Shown piece by piece: positions 33,420 to 46,300 of a DNA stretch of 64,000 nt. This DNA comes from Botryosphaeria dothidea (taxonomy: Eukaryota > Ascomycota > Dothideomycetes > Botryosphaeriales > Botryosphaeriaceae). The notes beneath the pieces are model-generated. The model made no database searches. It was not told the DNA's origin and saw only the letters and a program-made list of their open reading frames with translations. The position numbers and the translations under genes are program-made. The first letter of the stretch is position 1. Every line of letters begins with the position of its first letter. The stretch is from NCBI GenBank assembly GCA_011503125.2, contig WWBZ02000033.1, positions 3,038,001-3,102,000 on the forward strand. Direction: 5' to 3'.

Positions 33420-36400
33420 GCGATTATACCACGACACGATGCAAAAGTTACGTAGAGGCGTTTGGTTGGACGATCACAGCTTCCTGGGGAAGTCTTCGGC
33501 TGGTGACGCATATCGGATAATACCCGTGGTGGAGGAAACAATTGTCGTGGGGTGTCAATCGAGATGATGATAGAGCACTAGAGCAGCCCGGTTGGGCAAT
33601 TGCGCGCGGGTGACGCTAGCATGACATTGGCGCATCCAAAGATAGATTTCGCGATGGACCAAAAAATTTCAATGATTTTTTAGACGGCGCCTTCCTTCCC
33701 AGATCCTTTCGCGTAGTTTTGTGCCGTGAAGAATGCACAGGTCGCCTGCCAAGGGTTATGCATAGGGGTTGTGAACGGCTTACTCCGGCACTGGCCCAAT
33801 GGACGTCGAGGTGATGCAAACCGTATCGGTTCAGCCAAAAGAGCTCGGGCGGAGAGTCAAGGTCGGTTGGGGAGGGTCGAACGAGGGGTGGAGCACGGTG
33901 GTCTCCAGCGGGCTAGGCGCGATTGAGTAAAGAGAATTGGCGGCATCGACTCATCGGCTGATTCAGGACGGCGGGCGAGTCTCCACCCTGAGCGACGAGC
34001 GCTCGATCTGTTTGCGCGTCGGCGACGTGTTTGAAGGCGCCCCGACTGTTCTGCAGCACTGGTGCCGCAGCGCGCAGGCGCGAAAGTCGCGCACGGCAAT
34101 GGAGACTGTTGTCGTCGTCGAGCCTGACGAGGCAAGCATTGGCGAAGAGGTTGAGGTCGTCGAGCCAAGTGGGCATTCGGTGTGACGTACGACAAGCCAA
34201 GTTGCAGGCCAGGAGCGCCGCCAGCCGCACGACCAGGGGTCGGCGGGCGCAGATCTGCCTCGCCAGCCCACAGAGCCGCGCACGGCTTGACGCTGCCGAC
34301 CGACCTTTCCGCACGTGAATCGAGACCACGTGACGGGTCATGGAATCTTCGACCGGCCATCGCGAACGATCTCTCTGCCATCATCGCCGCCGCTGGCCTG
34401 GACCCGTGGCCATCGTGGGGGAGCGCCGCCTTCTGGAACCGCTTGGCAGACGCAACCACGATGCGGAGAAGACCAGCCTGCACATCCTCTTGCGCTGATC
34501 ACGGGGTCGCGATCCGGCCTGAGGACCTTTTGCGTCAGAGGAGACGCGCTCGATTCAGCGACCCAGCCCGCCTGTCTGTCCAAATCTCACGATCTCCAGC
34601 CCGGTGACATCACAGCAGCGCCCCAAGAGCGCCAGGCACCCGCCTCTCGCTTACCTGTCGTCGGTCGTCGAGGCATGTACTGCCATGTTGCGATGTTCCA
34701 ACAATAGACGGACCACACTGCGGAGCAGGCATTCCCCTCGACTGCTTATCGTCCTCTGTCTTCTTATCGCTGCAGCTGCAAGCCACGTCACATGCAATCG
34801 CTAATAAGCAGCACTCAACACGCAATTATACCACTTCACATGTCAGTCTGGCTTCGTGTAACTGCATCCTTGTGTGCGTTGCATCTCTCTGCGCCTGTCC
34901 GCGGAAGCTCAATGGCGCCATGGCCGGCATGCCCGATAAGGACGACCCAACCTCGTTTTCTTCCCTGTGCTAGTTACACTGGAACTCCATGGAAGAAGAC
35001 CGGTCAGCGTGCGGCACGGATGCGCCGGTTAACGAGACGGTGCATGGCACGGCTCTCTTGCTGCCTGCAAGCTGCCTGCACGCTGACTGTTGTAGCTTCT
35101 TCTCCACAAAGCCATGCAGGTTCCAGGAGACGACCGCCCGTGCTGTCTTGGGAGTCACAAAAACAAATCAACCCAGTCACGCTGCTGTGCGTGCCTGGAC
35201 GCTGCTCTGTTCCGAAATGGAAAGCAGAGCGAAGAACATGGTCTCAGCCTTTCTGTTCTTTTGCCGTCCCGCGTCGGCCGCTGTCGACATTGCTCGTGCC
35301 CGAGAGCTTGGACATCGCGGGCCAATGCGCCCACCTTGTTCCCAAAGCGGCAGTGCAGCACAGCCCTCGTGAGACAATCACCGAAAAGCAACAGGTGTAT
35401 GTGTATGAGTCTGAGATGTGTGGCGTGCTCCTGCGCGTTTGTGGCACGCTTCTCTCCTGCCAAGTGCCTGAGGAACCAACATACTTTCAGCGGTCTGCTA
35501 AGCTGAAGTGCGCGAGTCGGCACGGTCCGTATGCTGCCTCCAAACACCAGGCCAAGCCCCTCTGCCAAGCCGTCACCGCCGTTGACAACTGTTCGGCTGC
35601 TCTTCCTTCCGCATGCAGGAACCAAAACTCTAATAGTTGTTGCTGATCTTCGCTTTTCCATCAACCGCACGCAACGGCTCTCTCGCCTGGCGAAACGACG
35701 GTGCGATGAGCATGGCACCACCAATTCTTCGATCATCTAGCATACAAGCTTCAGGATGAAGAAAAGGCTGTGCAACTTTTGGAATTCCCGCCCGGGTGCG
35801 AGAATTGCTGCGTACGTGCTCCAGTGAACCAGGTGCGAGAAGCTCTAGCGCTCGACAAGGTGCGAGAGACTCTAGAGCTCGTGCTCAATCCAACAAGGTG
35901 CGTTACCTTCGTCAACCTTGACGAAGCATCTGCCTGTTGTCAGCACATTTGGAAGCACCGTCTCGAGCAGGGCTAGATGTTGGTTTCGAATGCGAAGAGC
36001 TGCAAAGATGTGAGGTTCGAGACTAGCAGATATTGGTAAGTAGGAAGTCGTCTTAGTAATTGTCCATTTGTATGTTCGGAAACCTCGTGCTGTCTACCAA
36101 ACGAGCCGCTGAGATCTGGCACTTGACCTAGGAACTTGCCACAGAAGTGATCGGTGATGTCGATTCAAGCACACGAACAGAATATTGCCACAACCACTTG
36201 AGATTTGATAGACGCTAATCCACGTTTGAGCAAATCCAGTGGACCATTGAGTGGCGGTTGTAGAACACTTAGTGGCACAGGCTTGGCGGTTGTTTTGACT
36301 GACGCGCGATTGAGTCTCTTGTAACGCCCATCTGGTCAGGGCCCATTCCGTCGTTTTGCCCTGAGTATCCCTGCAGACAATCTCGGGTTTGTCTGTGCTC

Positions 36401-38812
36401 GCACGGTCGTGGTCTTTGCCCTCTCAACACCACGCCAAGCCCGCATTGCTTCCCCAAACAGTCATCCACGATACTTCGAACGCATCACCACAGACAAATC
36501 TCTTGCATCGAAAAATCATCTCTATTCCAGACCCACGCGCCCACATAAGCTCTGACGGCCCAGACAGCTCCACATTAGCCAACCACCATCCGCCGAGTCT
36601 CGCGTCTCGCGTCTCGCGACGATGGTGGCGCTTCTTCCAAGAAGAATACGCTGCGCCACGTCCAGCAAAACAACTGCCGCCACCAACCAACGACCCGCCA
36701 AGCGTCGTTGTGCGCAAAACTGCTGGAAATTCTCCAGTCGGAAGGCCACTATCCGAAGGGCCGACAGGGCTTGTCTGCCTTACGTGCCTCATGGGTGTTT
36801 TAGAAGTGTTTGTCCTACCAGCCCCGTGCGCCCGCTCAACAGTTTAACACGCGGCCGCCCACAAGAAAAGAAAATACCATTGGTTCAGAGTCTCTGTGGG
36901 GCCGAAAAAAATCGTCCACGCGGTGCCTCGTCTACACTTGCCCGTCTCTTCGGCGCGCGGTGGCATACGTACTCTTCCAGACTGTGAAACTCCGGGGGTG
37001 GACCTTGGCTGGCTCATGCCGGCCGACTCTCTTTTGCCTCTGCCCCCCCTCTCTCCTCCCCAATCACGCGCGGGACGCACGGCAGACCGGCAGCGCGGTG
37101 TGACACCTGTCTGTCAACCTCGACAAGGATGCCGGGGACGGTTTGTGTGGTGCGATAGGATCGAGGGATGGCAGGCAGGGCCAACGGCGCGGGAAAGCAA
37201 GAATGATGCGACCATGAGACGATTGAGACGGATCGGGCGAAACGCGTTTTGGAGAAGAGGAATGGAAGGATGCAGAAGAGGAGGATGATAAGCAGGGAGC
37301 GAGAGAGAACACGCAGGTAAGAGACGAGCATGAGGAGAAGGGGAGGAATCAGGAGCCCACCAACATGATCACAAGGTTTCCCTAGATATATTCCTTTGCC
37401 CTCCAAGCCGACTCGCTCACTCACTCGCTCGCTCGCTCCCTCCACCCCCACTTGTCGCTCCCGGTCCGTTCTTAGATGGCGTGTGCGGGTTTCCAACATG
37501 CCCAGGGCCATCACTGTCTCAGGATTTTGAATCGTACCTGACCTCCCTCCGAGCACGGCATTTGTTTCGAGCGGCGCGCGCATTCAGGCCCGCCGAGGGA
37601 AGCAGTCAAGCGTGTTTCGTGTCGACAAGGGGAAGGAAGACGGCAAAAATCATAGGCGGATTTTTCGGCTTGGCTGTCAGATGCCATGTTTCCCAAGGGA
37701 AAAGGAACAAAATGCCATTGGGTGGCCGCCCTGAAACTTTTCGGGCTTTGGCCTTTGGATGCCGGAAAGACTTCTTGCCACGTACAACAGTAAGTTGCCT
37801 TTTTCTCCTTTCCCGCGCCAGGCTCTATCAGAAGGTGATTTGACTCCGTACCTGAGCAGAACTCAATTCCAAATTTTGTGTTGGTACCGTTGCGGAGACC
37901 CAGGATGTCGAAGCGAGTCTCAATATAATCAGTGTTCATCAGGGTTATGGCGGAAAGAGTATGTGCAGGTACCGAGAATTCCGGCACGCGGACGGCTCGC
38001 ATATTATCTGATGAGGGTTCTACAGCTACAGGAAGGCAGCGTACGCTTGACTAAAGCTTAAGAAGATACTTAAACTGTTAGTTGCTGTAAGGTCAATAGT
38101 GGCGTGGCGAAGAAGGGCAGATTTTGATGGGAACATGAATCCATTTCGCTCTATCGAAAATCAATCAACCAGCGATTCAAGCTCTTAACTTGATATCTCT
38201 ACTTGTCTTTCCATCATCCATCATGCAGCCATCACAACACCGCATCTGCCTCCATTCCTCCTTCCGAGTTCGGGATGTGCTCAAACGGAAAAGCAGCTGG
38301 GAAGAAAGCCAATGTTACTGGCTAAACCAGGGGTAAACCACAACGTCTTTCGAGCTTCCGCTGCAATTGAAACGGCCGTGCCAAGAAATGACCGCGTGTA
38401 AGGGAACAACGTTTGTGAAGTTCGAAAAGGTGTGGATAACTGGGGATTGGTTGGTGATGTCGCAAGGGGGGAATAGCTACCTAACTACGTACAATGATCA
38501 TTTACCTTTGTGGAAAAACCCAACACGCTCTCTTTTCTGCGTGAGCTGGAGCGTCAAGTCAGGTCCCGGTCCGTCTCTCCTTCTCGCCCATGATGTGCCC
38601 GATTTTTTTCAGTCCGTTCATCCGCGCATGCAAAGTAAAAAGGAACTTTCTTGGTTCGCCGTAAACAGAAGAGGGGAAAATAATCAAACGCCGGGGTGTG
38701 TTGGAATGCACGCTGCAGGAACAACAAAGAAGGGTTTAGAGAGTAAGGACAGTCGTCCTCGACACGTTGCAAGGCGTGCTCAACGAATGTCCGGAGGTGG
38801 TCAAGAAACTTT
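33420..38812. other. Long gene-poor region
   Basis: About 5.4 kb between the ends of the reductase and the importin gene. Several open frames exceed 150 codons, for example 34792-35646 plus and 35155-35736 minus, but they overlap on opposite strands, are Cys/Arg/Ser-heavy and carry no domain I recognise. Short repeats occur at 35795-35903, 36601-36625 (TCTCGCG) and about 37412-37437 (CTCG). A non-coding RNA or lineage-specific gene cannot be excluded. Confidence 0.4.
35795..35903. repeat. Cluster of GGTGCGAGA repeats
   Basis: GGTGCGAGA occurs at 35795, 35832 and 35859, with a shorter GGTGCG at 35898. The second and third copies belong to an imperfect 27-bp tandem unit whose second half contains AGCTCTAG or CTCTAGAGCTC palindromes. 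It lies inside the gene-poor tract. Confidence 0.75.
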
Positions 38813-41800
38813 TCAAGCAACCGTAGGTGGGTTGCCGTTAGCGAGTTCGGCTTGCTGTTGGGCGATCACATCGGCTTGGTGTACCGCACCCTGGACGACC
38901 TGTTGCTCCTCAGGGTTGAGATCCTTAGTCAGCGTCTCGTAGAGTTGGGGTTGCTCTTGCTGCAGGCCTGTTCCTTTGTCAGTAACATACAACACCTAGT
39001 GTGCAGGATTCAACGTACTCAACAGGGCAGTCTTGAATAGGCTGTAAGGCTCAAGCTTGTCCAAGGGGGTTTCGAGCAGGCTTTCCTCTTCAAGCTCGTC
39101 GTCGTCCTCGTCACTGATGACATTGAACTTCTGGGCCTGCGATACCGTTAACTGAGCTCTGGTTGGTGTTCGCTGGTCGCTGTGTCGTACTTCCTCGTTG
39201 AGGAACTCGAGGTATGCCGTGCTCTCGTCCTTGACGTCTTCGGCTTCGTCTCCCTCGTTGTTCCAATCACCCTCACCCTCCCACTCTTCGTCCTCCTCTT
39301 CATCCTCGAATTCTTGGCTGAAACTGAAGTCCTCTTCCCGCTTGGCTTCCTCGCGATCTTACAGAAAGTTAGTAGAGCGTAGGGGGTATATGGAGACAGT
39401 GGGCTTACTCTTCATGGCGGCAGGGAGCGTCTGGAAGAGGCGAACGATGCCGTTCAAGAGTCGGGCCCAGCCAGCCTGCACGCTGACAGGAACCTCCTGC
39501 GCATTGAGGGTCAAGAGAGCAGTGATAGCAGCGATAGAAAGCTTCTTGTCGTGCACGCGGGTGAAGCTATCAATGTTAGAGAACCAAAGGCTGAAGAACT
39601 TGTTTGTCCAGCCGTTACTCTCCAGGACGTGGAGAGAGAGGCGAGGGTTATAGTAGATGCAGTTGATAACCATCTCCATCAGGTGAATGCGATATGACTT
39701 GACCTTGGGCTCGTCATTCAGGAGAACGTTCATCGACAGCTGAATGAATTCAGGGATAAACTCGTCGATGTGATCACGCATGGTCAACATCAGAATCTCG
39801 GCGAGTTTGCAGCCGCAAATACGGTCGACGCCGCCAACCTTGTCGTCCTTGAAGATGGTACGGATCATATCGATAATGGCTTCGAGATAGGTGCGTTGGA
39901 CGACGAGGGTTTCATAGCCGTACGTAACGAAGTTCTCCAGAGCTGGGAGCATGTCTTTGGCGTATAAGTATTTGCATGGTATATTTGCGTGGACGAGAAG
40001 TTGTGCTAACATACCCTCAAGGTAAAGCTCAGCACCGGCCTTGAATGTCCTGTGGATTAGTTCGAAAGCCTGCCACATCGTGGGTGAGATGCTCTTTGCA
40101 GCGAATGTGCAGCTATCGATGATCTCGAAGACTTCGTTATACAGGTCTGGATCGAGTGTCAGTGGCTTTATCAGGGCATTGGGACGGATTGGAGGAAATA
40201 ATCATGGAAGTACCATAGAGCTTGTTCTCGAGGGTAATTGAGATGACAGGCATGAGGATGGTCTCGAGGTGCAAGAGGAGCTCGGGTGTGCTTTCCAGGG
40301 TCAATATCAGGGTGCCGATGGTCTGGAGAACGCCGAGAGCAGTGATGCTCTTGTCGTCCAGGTAGTCGCCGTAGGTGTCATCGTCGTCCTTCTGCTGGTT
40401 ACGCTCCAGGAGTTCACGCACGATACGCAGGTAGGTATCCCTAAGCTGCTCGCTCAGTGCAACGGCGAAAGGAGTGAGCTCGGCAGCAAACACCTCGACA
40501 AAGTCTTCCATAACGTTGGCGAGAGCATCCACGTCGACCTCGTTTGCCAGCTTCAGCAGCTGCTGCATGACCTGAGGAATGTTTTGTTGCATGGAAGTAC
40601 GGATCACGTCATGGCGGATGAGTGGCTGGAGAGCAAGCGCAGCTTCAACACGAACAGGAAGAGCGGGATCGGCCATGGATTCCAGGATGTTGCGGTAGAT
40701 GACGATGAGGTTGTTCTGATCCTTGAAATCGAGTTGTTCGAACTTTTCCAGAGTGTCACAGGCGCGAGCGCGAAGGAAACCGTGGGGGCTTCTGAACTCC
40801 GGGAAAACGTGGCGGACGAAGAAGTACTCAACCTGATCCGCGATGGGACTCTTCTTGCCAAGGATAACAGGAGCAAGAGTGCCAATCATACGCAAGGCAC
40901 CCTCCTTGTGGCGCGGGTTCTTCTGGTCATCTGGCGCGGACTCGTACTGGCTAACAATGTTGTTGATATAGTTGAGGACGGTAAAGGTTTGCTTCCTGCG
41001 GGCCTTGGTGAGAGTAACAAGGAAGTTGGTCGCGGCAACGTCTGGCGAGGAAACTTCTTCATAAAAGTTGAGTTTGCGGTGCAGATACTCTTGAGGGTCC
41101 GTCTCAAAAAGCTCAATGTCCTCATCGGATTGGCAAAGGACAGGGAAAATAAGATGAGAAATGAGACCCTCCATGTGAGGCTTGAGGTGGTTCCACATGG
41201 ACTTAGGCCTGACACACTCGTCCAAGAAAGCCAAGGTGTAGGACAAGCAGGCCTTGCTGAGCCATGTAGTTTTAGCAACCCACTTTTCGATTTGCTGCAA
41301 ATAGCCTTTGAGAATCTCCGGTGCAAAGTTCTCGAGGAAGTTCTTGGCGACTGCTGTATAATCGATTTCGTTGCTCTTGCCGAGGGTCTGCGGGTTGCCG
41401 TATCTGGTATTGCCGCATGAGCACGGATTGTGCAACTATACGCAGGGAGCGAAACTTACCTGACGAATAACCTGTTCAAGTTGGCGTACGCCCACTTCTT
41501 TGCCTTCCACCAGTGGTTTGTTTCGCGCTCCTCCAAATCCTCAGGCATGGCGCTTGGCGGAGGTTCCTTGGCGACTACGTTCAAGAAGAGGGAGCACCAG
41601 CCAACCATGCTCTGCTGGTCGCGGAGAGGGACCGGGAGCTCGAACTAGCAGGTATTAGCATTTCTCAGGCCATGGTAGCGCACTTTGTATCTAGGCGGAC
41701 TGACATAAATGGCGTGCTTGTAGACCTTGAGAATGGTCCGCAGCATCTCGCCAGCTTCCAAGCTCGTCTCATTTACCAGCCTCGTGCCGATGTTCAGCAG

Positions 41801-42441
41801 CTGCGGAAATGTAACCTGAACAATGCTATCGAACTCGGCCCTGTCCTCGGTGCCCTTGAAGCGGTATATCCGGCAGATAGCCAGCAGGCATTGGATTCCG
41901 GCAAAGACTGAATTCGCGTCATTCGCGTTAAGAAGCTGCTGGGTGATCTCGAGGAATTCGGGCCACTTGGAGGGGAAATCAAAGGCGAGAATCTTCTGGA
42001 GGGTGGGGATGAGTTGGGCGCGAATGGGCGGCGCGGAGGTGGCCAGCACGGGGACGAGCCGCTTGCGGAAGTCTGCCTTCTCCGCCTCAGGTATGGGCTT
42101 CGCCTGTGAGTAGTCCTCGGCGGGCGACCAGCCCTTGGTTATGCGGTTCTTCAGGTAAACAACGGCTGCGGGGAAGAACGGTTAGCGGGCGGACATGGGC
42201 CAGAGCGGGGATGACGTACTGGAGAGGCGCACGCCGGCTTCCTGCTCGGCCTCGAGGATGTTCAGCAGGGCGTCGGGGAAGCCGGGCTGGTCTTCTGCCT
42301 GGGATGGAGTCAATCAAAATTTCTCAGCGGGGCGGACGGGCGTGGGCGCACGTATTTGAGGTCGATTTCGGCTTGACGACGGGCGTCGGCGTTGGATTCG
42401 AGAGTCGCCGCAATGCGACTTCGTAGGCCAGCTACATCCAT
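38813..42441 (-). CDS. nmd5: Importin-beta family nuclear import receptor (Nmd5/Sxm1, importin-7/8 type)
   Basis: Nine exons (42441-42352, 42298-42220, 42165-41705, 41644-41460, 41403-40214, 40146-40015, 39954-39409, 39357-39019, 38967-38813) give 1058 aa with phase closing at every junction. The N-terminus MDVAGLRSRIAATLESNADA followed by RRQAEIDLKY is an importin-beta N-terminal (RanGTP-binding) domain. Helical repeats follow, with family blocks KNRITKGWSPAEDY, TNHWWKAKKWAYANLNRLF, HGFLRARACDTLEKFEQLDF and VGGVDRICGCKLAEILML. Near the C-terminus an acidic segment (SQEFEDEEEDEEWEGEGDWN) is typical of importin-7/8 homologues. The role is import of ribosomal proteins, histones or other cargo through nuclear pores. 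Intron 6 (39955-40014) is 60 nt and in frame: retention would add 20 residues without a stop. Introns 6 and 7 end in AAG. Confidence 0.93.
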
Positions 42442-43378
42442 GGTGAACTCTGGAGCAGGCTTGCCAGACTGAAGGCGTGCGGTGGTGTCGGCTTAAGGAC
42501 GGCACGGCCTTTGCGAGGGCAGGCGGGCAGGCACTTGGGCACACGGACGGGGCGTGCACGGTGGCAGGCGGTTTTGCTGGAAGTGCCCCAGAGAACAAGT
42601 CCCGGCGTGGAGGGTGGACCGGGAGAAGGCACGAGGTAAATCTCGTTTTGAAGTGGACGGTTGAGGCCGAGGGGCATGCCAAAAATCGTTGTCAGCGACG
42701 GCAAAGGGTCGGCTTGGCGTGTCGGCCCGTGCGAGAGTCAACACCACAACTCGTGGTGTATCGCGATCGCCGTGTCAGCCTGGGCCCTGCGCCGCCCACT
42801 CTCGCCGCACGATCACCGCCCATCCAGGAGCACCGTTCGTCGCGCAGCCCCGCGCCTGAAACTTTCCCTCGAGCCCCGCTCCAGCTGAGCGCCCGACCCC
42901 ACGTCCAATCCGCCACCTGAGTGTCGCTGCCCACGTGTCCGCTGCGCTCTCCATTCGCCCTTAATCGAGCCCTCGCAGCCAGCGGCGGGATGGAGGCTCG
43001 CCCCCGAGAAAAAGAAAGCACGGTCACTATGGTCACGCATTCGAGGCTGTAGTGCCCGCTCGCGTGTAAATATGTGCAGAAATTGATGAAATTCACGCCT
43101 GGACGACTGCCTTAATTTCCCAATGCATGCCTCCATTTGCTCCTGCAATGTGTCAATCCTCAAACTTTCTATCTCTCGGCCAGGCACGCATACCCCGACC
43201 GCATGCGTCGCTGCGGGCTCCCGAATATCTGCAACCTCACCCTGAAGGCCACGTTAAGTATGATGAACGAAACAAGTGCTATGCAGGAACCGACCGTTCG
43301 ACCGACAGTCGGCTTCGGATATTTCATTGTGTGAATCTACCCGCTGCTCCCTCTCCTCAAACCCTGTGCTGTTCGTCT
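42442..43378. other. Intergenic, SKI2 3' end to importin 5' end
   Basis: 937 bp, GC-rich, with compositionally driven open frames on both strands. It holds the promoter of the importin gene and the 3' flank of SKI2. No independent gene is supported. Confidence 0.55.
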
Positions 43379-46300
43379 CTAGAGATACAAGCTTGCGGCG
43401 TTGCAGATGTCGCGCTTGATTAGCTCCTGGCACGTTTGCATCTTGGTGTAGAGCGTCGGGTCGCCGATGATACGCGCCGCGTTCTTGACCTCCCTGCAAG
43501 TCTCGTCGAGTCTAGTGATAACCCTCACAATTGTGCCTTCCATGACATCTGTCAGGTCCGTGATGCGGTTGAATGACATGCCCCTCGCCCATTCATATAC
43601 CACTTCCACCATTCCAAACCGAGGTCTACTGACAAAGTCGTTTGAATCTTCGGCCGAGAGAATGACCTGGTGCAGCGTCTGGATGTGATTGACCTTCTCT
43701 GAGATCTCGACAATTTTGGCCTGGCCTTGCTCTAAGCGCGGCGTCAAGGTCGGCGTGACGTCTGTCTTCTCTTGGAAAACGAAGGCAGAGAGCAGCGCCG
43801 CGATCTCCTCTGGTTCGTAGTCAGCAAGCACGTTCTCCAGAATCAGCTCCGTCAGCACAAGCTCGTCGGCGGAATGGATCTACAAGAAGACGTGTTAGTA
43901 AGCAGTCCTAGATCTTGTCCGCGCTCTGCTGAAGGTACCTCGCATGCAACTTTGCCTTTCAGTTCGACCCTAGATTTCTCGTCGATGAAACCGAGATCCT
44001 TGAGCACGGAGATGCGCTGTTCGTAGTCTGGAAGAAGTTGTAGGTTCTGGTCTGACATAAGCTGACGCAGTTGTGCGATATTCTCTTTGATGAGCCACTC
44101 ATCGTGCGCCATGGCGAACTGCAAGTACAAAAGTCGGTCAGAAAACTCTCGTGCTACGTCGAAGTTGCGTGAGTGAGAGTAGCGATCTTTGAGAAACTCA
44201 CGTGCTGGAGGAACTTGGGGCACTCTAGGCACTTCCGCTCCTGAGCGATCTCAGCTTGCTTATGACGTTCCTCGAGCAAACCTCTGTAGGTCATGTCCTT
44301 GATGAATTTCGACATGTTGATCTCGTCCCAGTCCTCGAACTTCCAGGATTCGCAAAGTGGCTGAAACTGGTCGCTAGCTAGCTCAAGTGCCTCTGAATCA
44401 CTCTTCAGCACTTCAGCTAGGTCAATCTGGGTCCAATGTTAACACTACCTTTTCGATTCTTCAAAGAACGAATGAAAGTTGGATAATGATAAGAGGGCTG
44501 ATTAACCTTGATGTGTGAGACAGTGATGCATTCCACATCGCTAAGGGGGACAGCTATCGCTTTGAGCAACATGTCGGAGGCATTGCGCGGCAGAGACGCA
44601 AAGAACCTCGTGAAATCAGGAAGATAGGGCAAGAGGTCGCTTGGCTGCCGCTTCAAGTTTACGCTAATCTCGAGCACTTGCACCGTGGGTTCATGACCCT
44701 TGCTGATGCCGTCCCTCAGCAGCATGCCAGCGGTACGAATGCCGTCCTGGAAAGAGCATTAGTTATCACACCTCACCCAAGACTCGGTCTTCTCACCTTC
44801 TTGTATACGACCAAACGTCTGGCGTCGAATAAGCGTTTCCCAACCGGGGTGGCGAGGAGCGCAAGGTGGAGCTCATTGGTCAAACGTTGGTAATTCATGC
44901 AAGCTTGGTGGCAAATCTCGAGGTCCACGTCGCAGATCTCACATGGCTCTCGCTTGATTTTCTCCAAATCTGCTTCAGACAGCTTGACGGCCTCCTCGTG
45001 TTCCGGCAAGAGGGCTTGTGTGGCGTTTTCGCTGAAACTCCGTTTGATCATCTCCTCGATTTTCAAGGCTTCGACTCTCAAAAGGTTCAGTATCATGTTG
45101 TACGTGAGCCTAAATTGTGAACGAAGCTTGGTGGGATCACCAAGGATCATCTGTCGCAGACGAGCCGCCGGAGGCGCTTCCTCAGCACCTGGTGTGACAA
45201 TAATGACGGAGCCAACAGGATCAAGTCCTCTGCGGCCCGCTCGGCCAGCCATCTGAGTATACTCTCCCGGCAAGAGGTCTCGGAACTGACGGCCATCATG
45301 CTTCCGGTAGCCCGAGAAGACAACCGTTCTGGTGGGAAGGTTGAGGCCCATGGCGAACGTTTCCGTTGCAAACAGGATCTTGACCAGCGTCTTCGCGAAT
45401 AATATCTCAACCACTTCCTTGACGATCGGCAGCATGCCACCATGGTGGACAGCGATTCCTCGACTCAGCAGCTCCCGCAGTCTCCTGATCTGAGGGAGCA
45501 CTCGGTCTTCAGGCTTGAGACGGGCAATGGACTTTTCGATGGTCATGTGAATGGCGCTCTTCTCTGAAGCCGTGCAGAAATCTAGGTTTGCGAGAGCATC
45601 GGCATTCTCCTCGCAGCGCTTCTTGGAGAAGACGAAGATGCAGGCCGGTAGCAGGTTCTCCTTGCGCAAGTGTTGGACGAGGTGGACCCAAATATTCCTG
45701 TCTTGTGCTGCTGTTGTCCTTCCACCGCCGCGACCTGTACGGGCGATGTTGCCACGGCTGCGCTGAGCTGGTGCTCCGCCTCTTCCCCGCTGTTGAGCGC
45801 CTCCCCTCTGTTGAGTGCCACCCCTGCCACCGCGTTGATCTCCACGCCCGCCCCTGTGGTTACCTCCGCCTCGCGACGCATTAGACTCCTCCGGCTTGGA
45901 TGCCTTGACTTTATCCTTGCCTGACAGAATGTCATTCGCATCCTTCCACCCCTTCTCAACGAAGTGTTTGTCGGCGTCCACGATCTTGTGCATGGCCTTG
46001 TTGGACCATAGGTAGTGCTCGAGTGGAACAGGACGCTTTGGAGTTGAGATGACGTAGATGTTTTTCTTCTTAGTTCGACCAACCCACGAAGCGAATTCGT
46101 AGGTGTTCGGCACAGTCGCTGAGAGCAGGATGAGGGTGACGTGTTCTGGGAGCATGATGATGACTTCTTCCCACACCACTCCACGTTCTAAGTCATTGAC
46201 ATAATGGACTTCGTCGAAAATAACAAATTCGACATCTCGAATGAGGTCAGCTCCACGGTATAACATGCTTCGGAGAATTTCCGTCGTCATGATCAGGCAA

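Noticed and set aside
32322..33437. 371-codon minus-strand open frame antisense to the aldo-keto reductase
   Set aside because: Shadow of the GC-ending codons of the real gene on the plus strand.
34792..35646. 284-codon open frame on the plus strand
   Set aside because: It overlaps a 193-codon frame on the minus strand, is rich in Cys, Arg and Ser without any domain, and shows no ordered codon or splice pattern. It is best explained by base composition.
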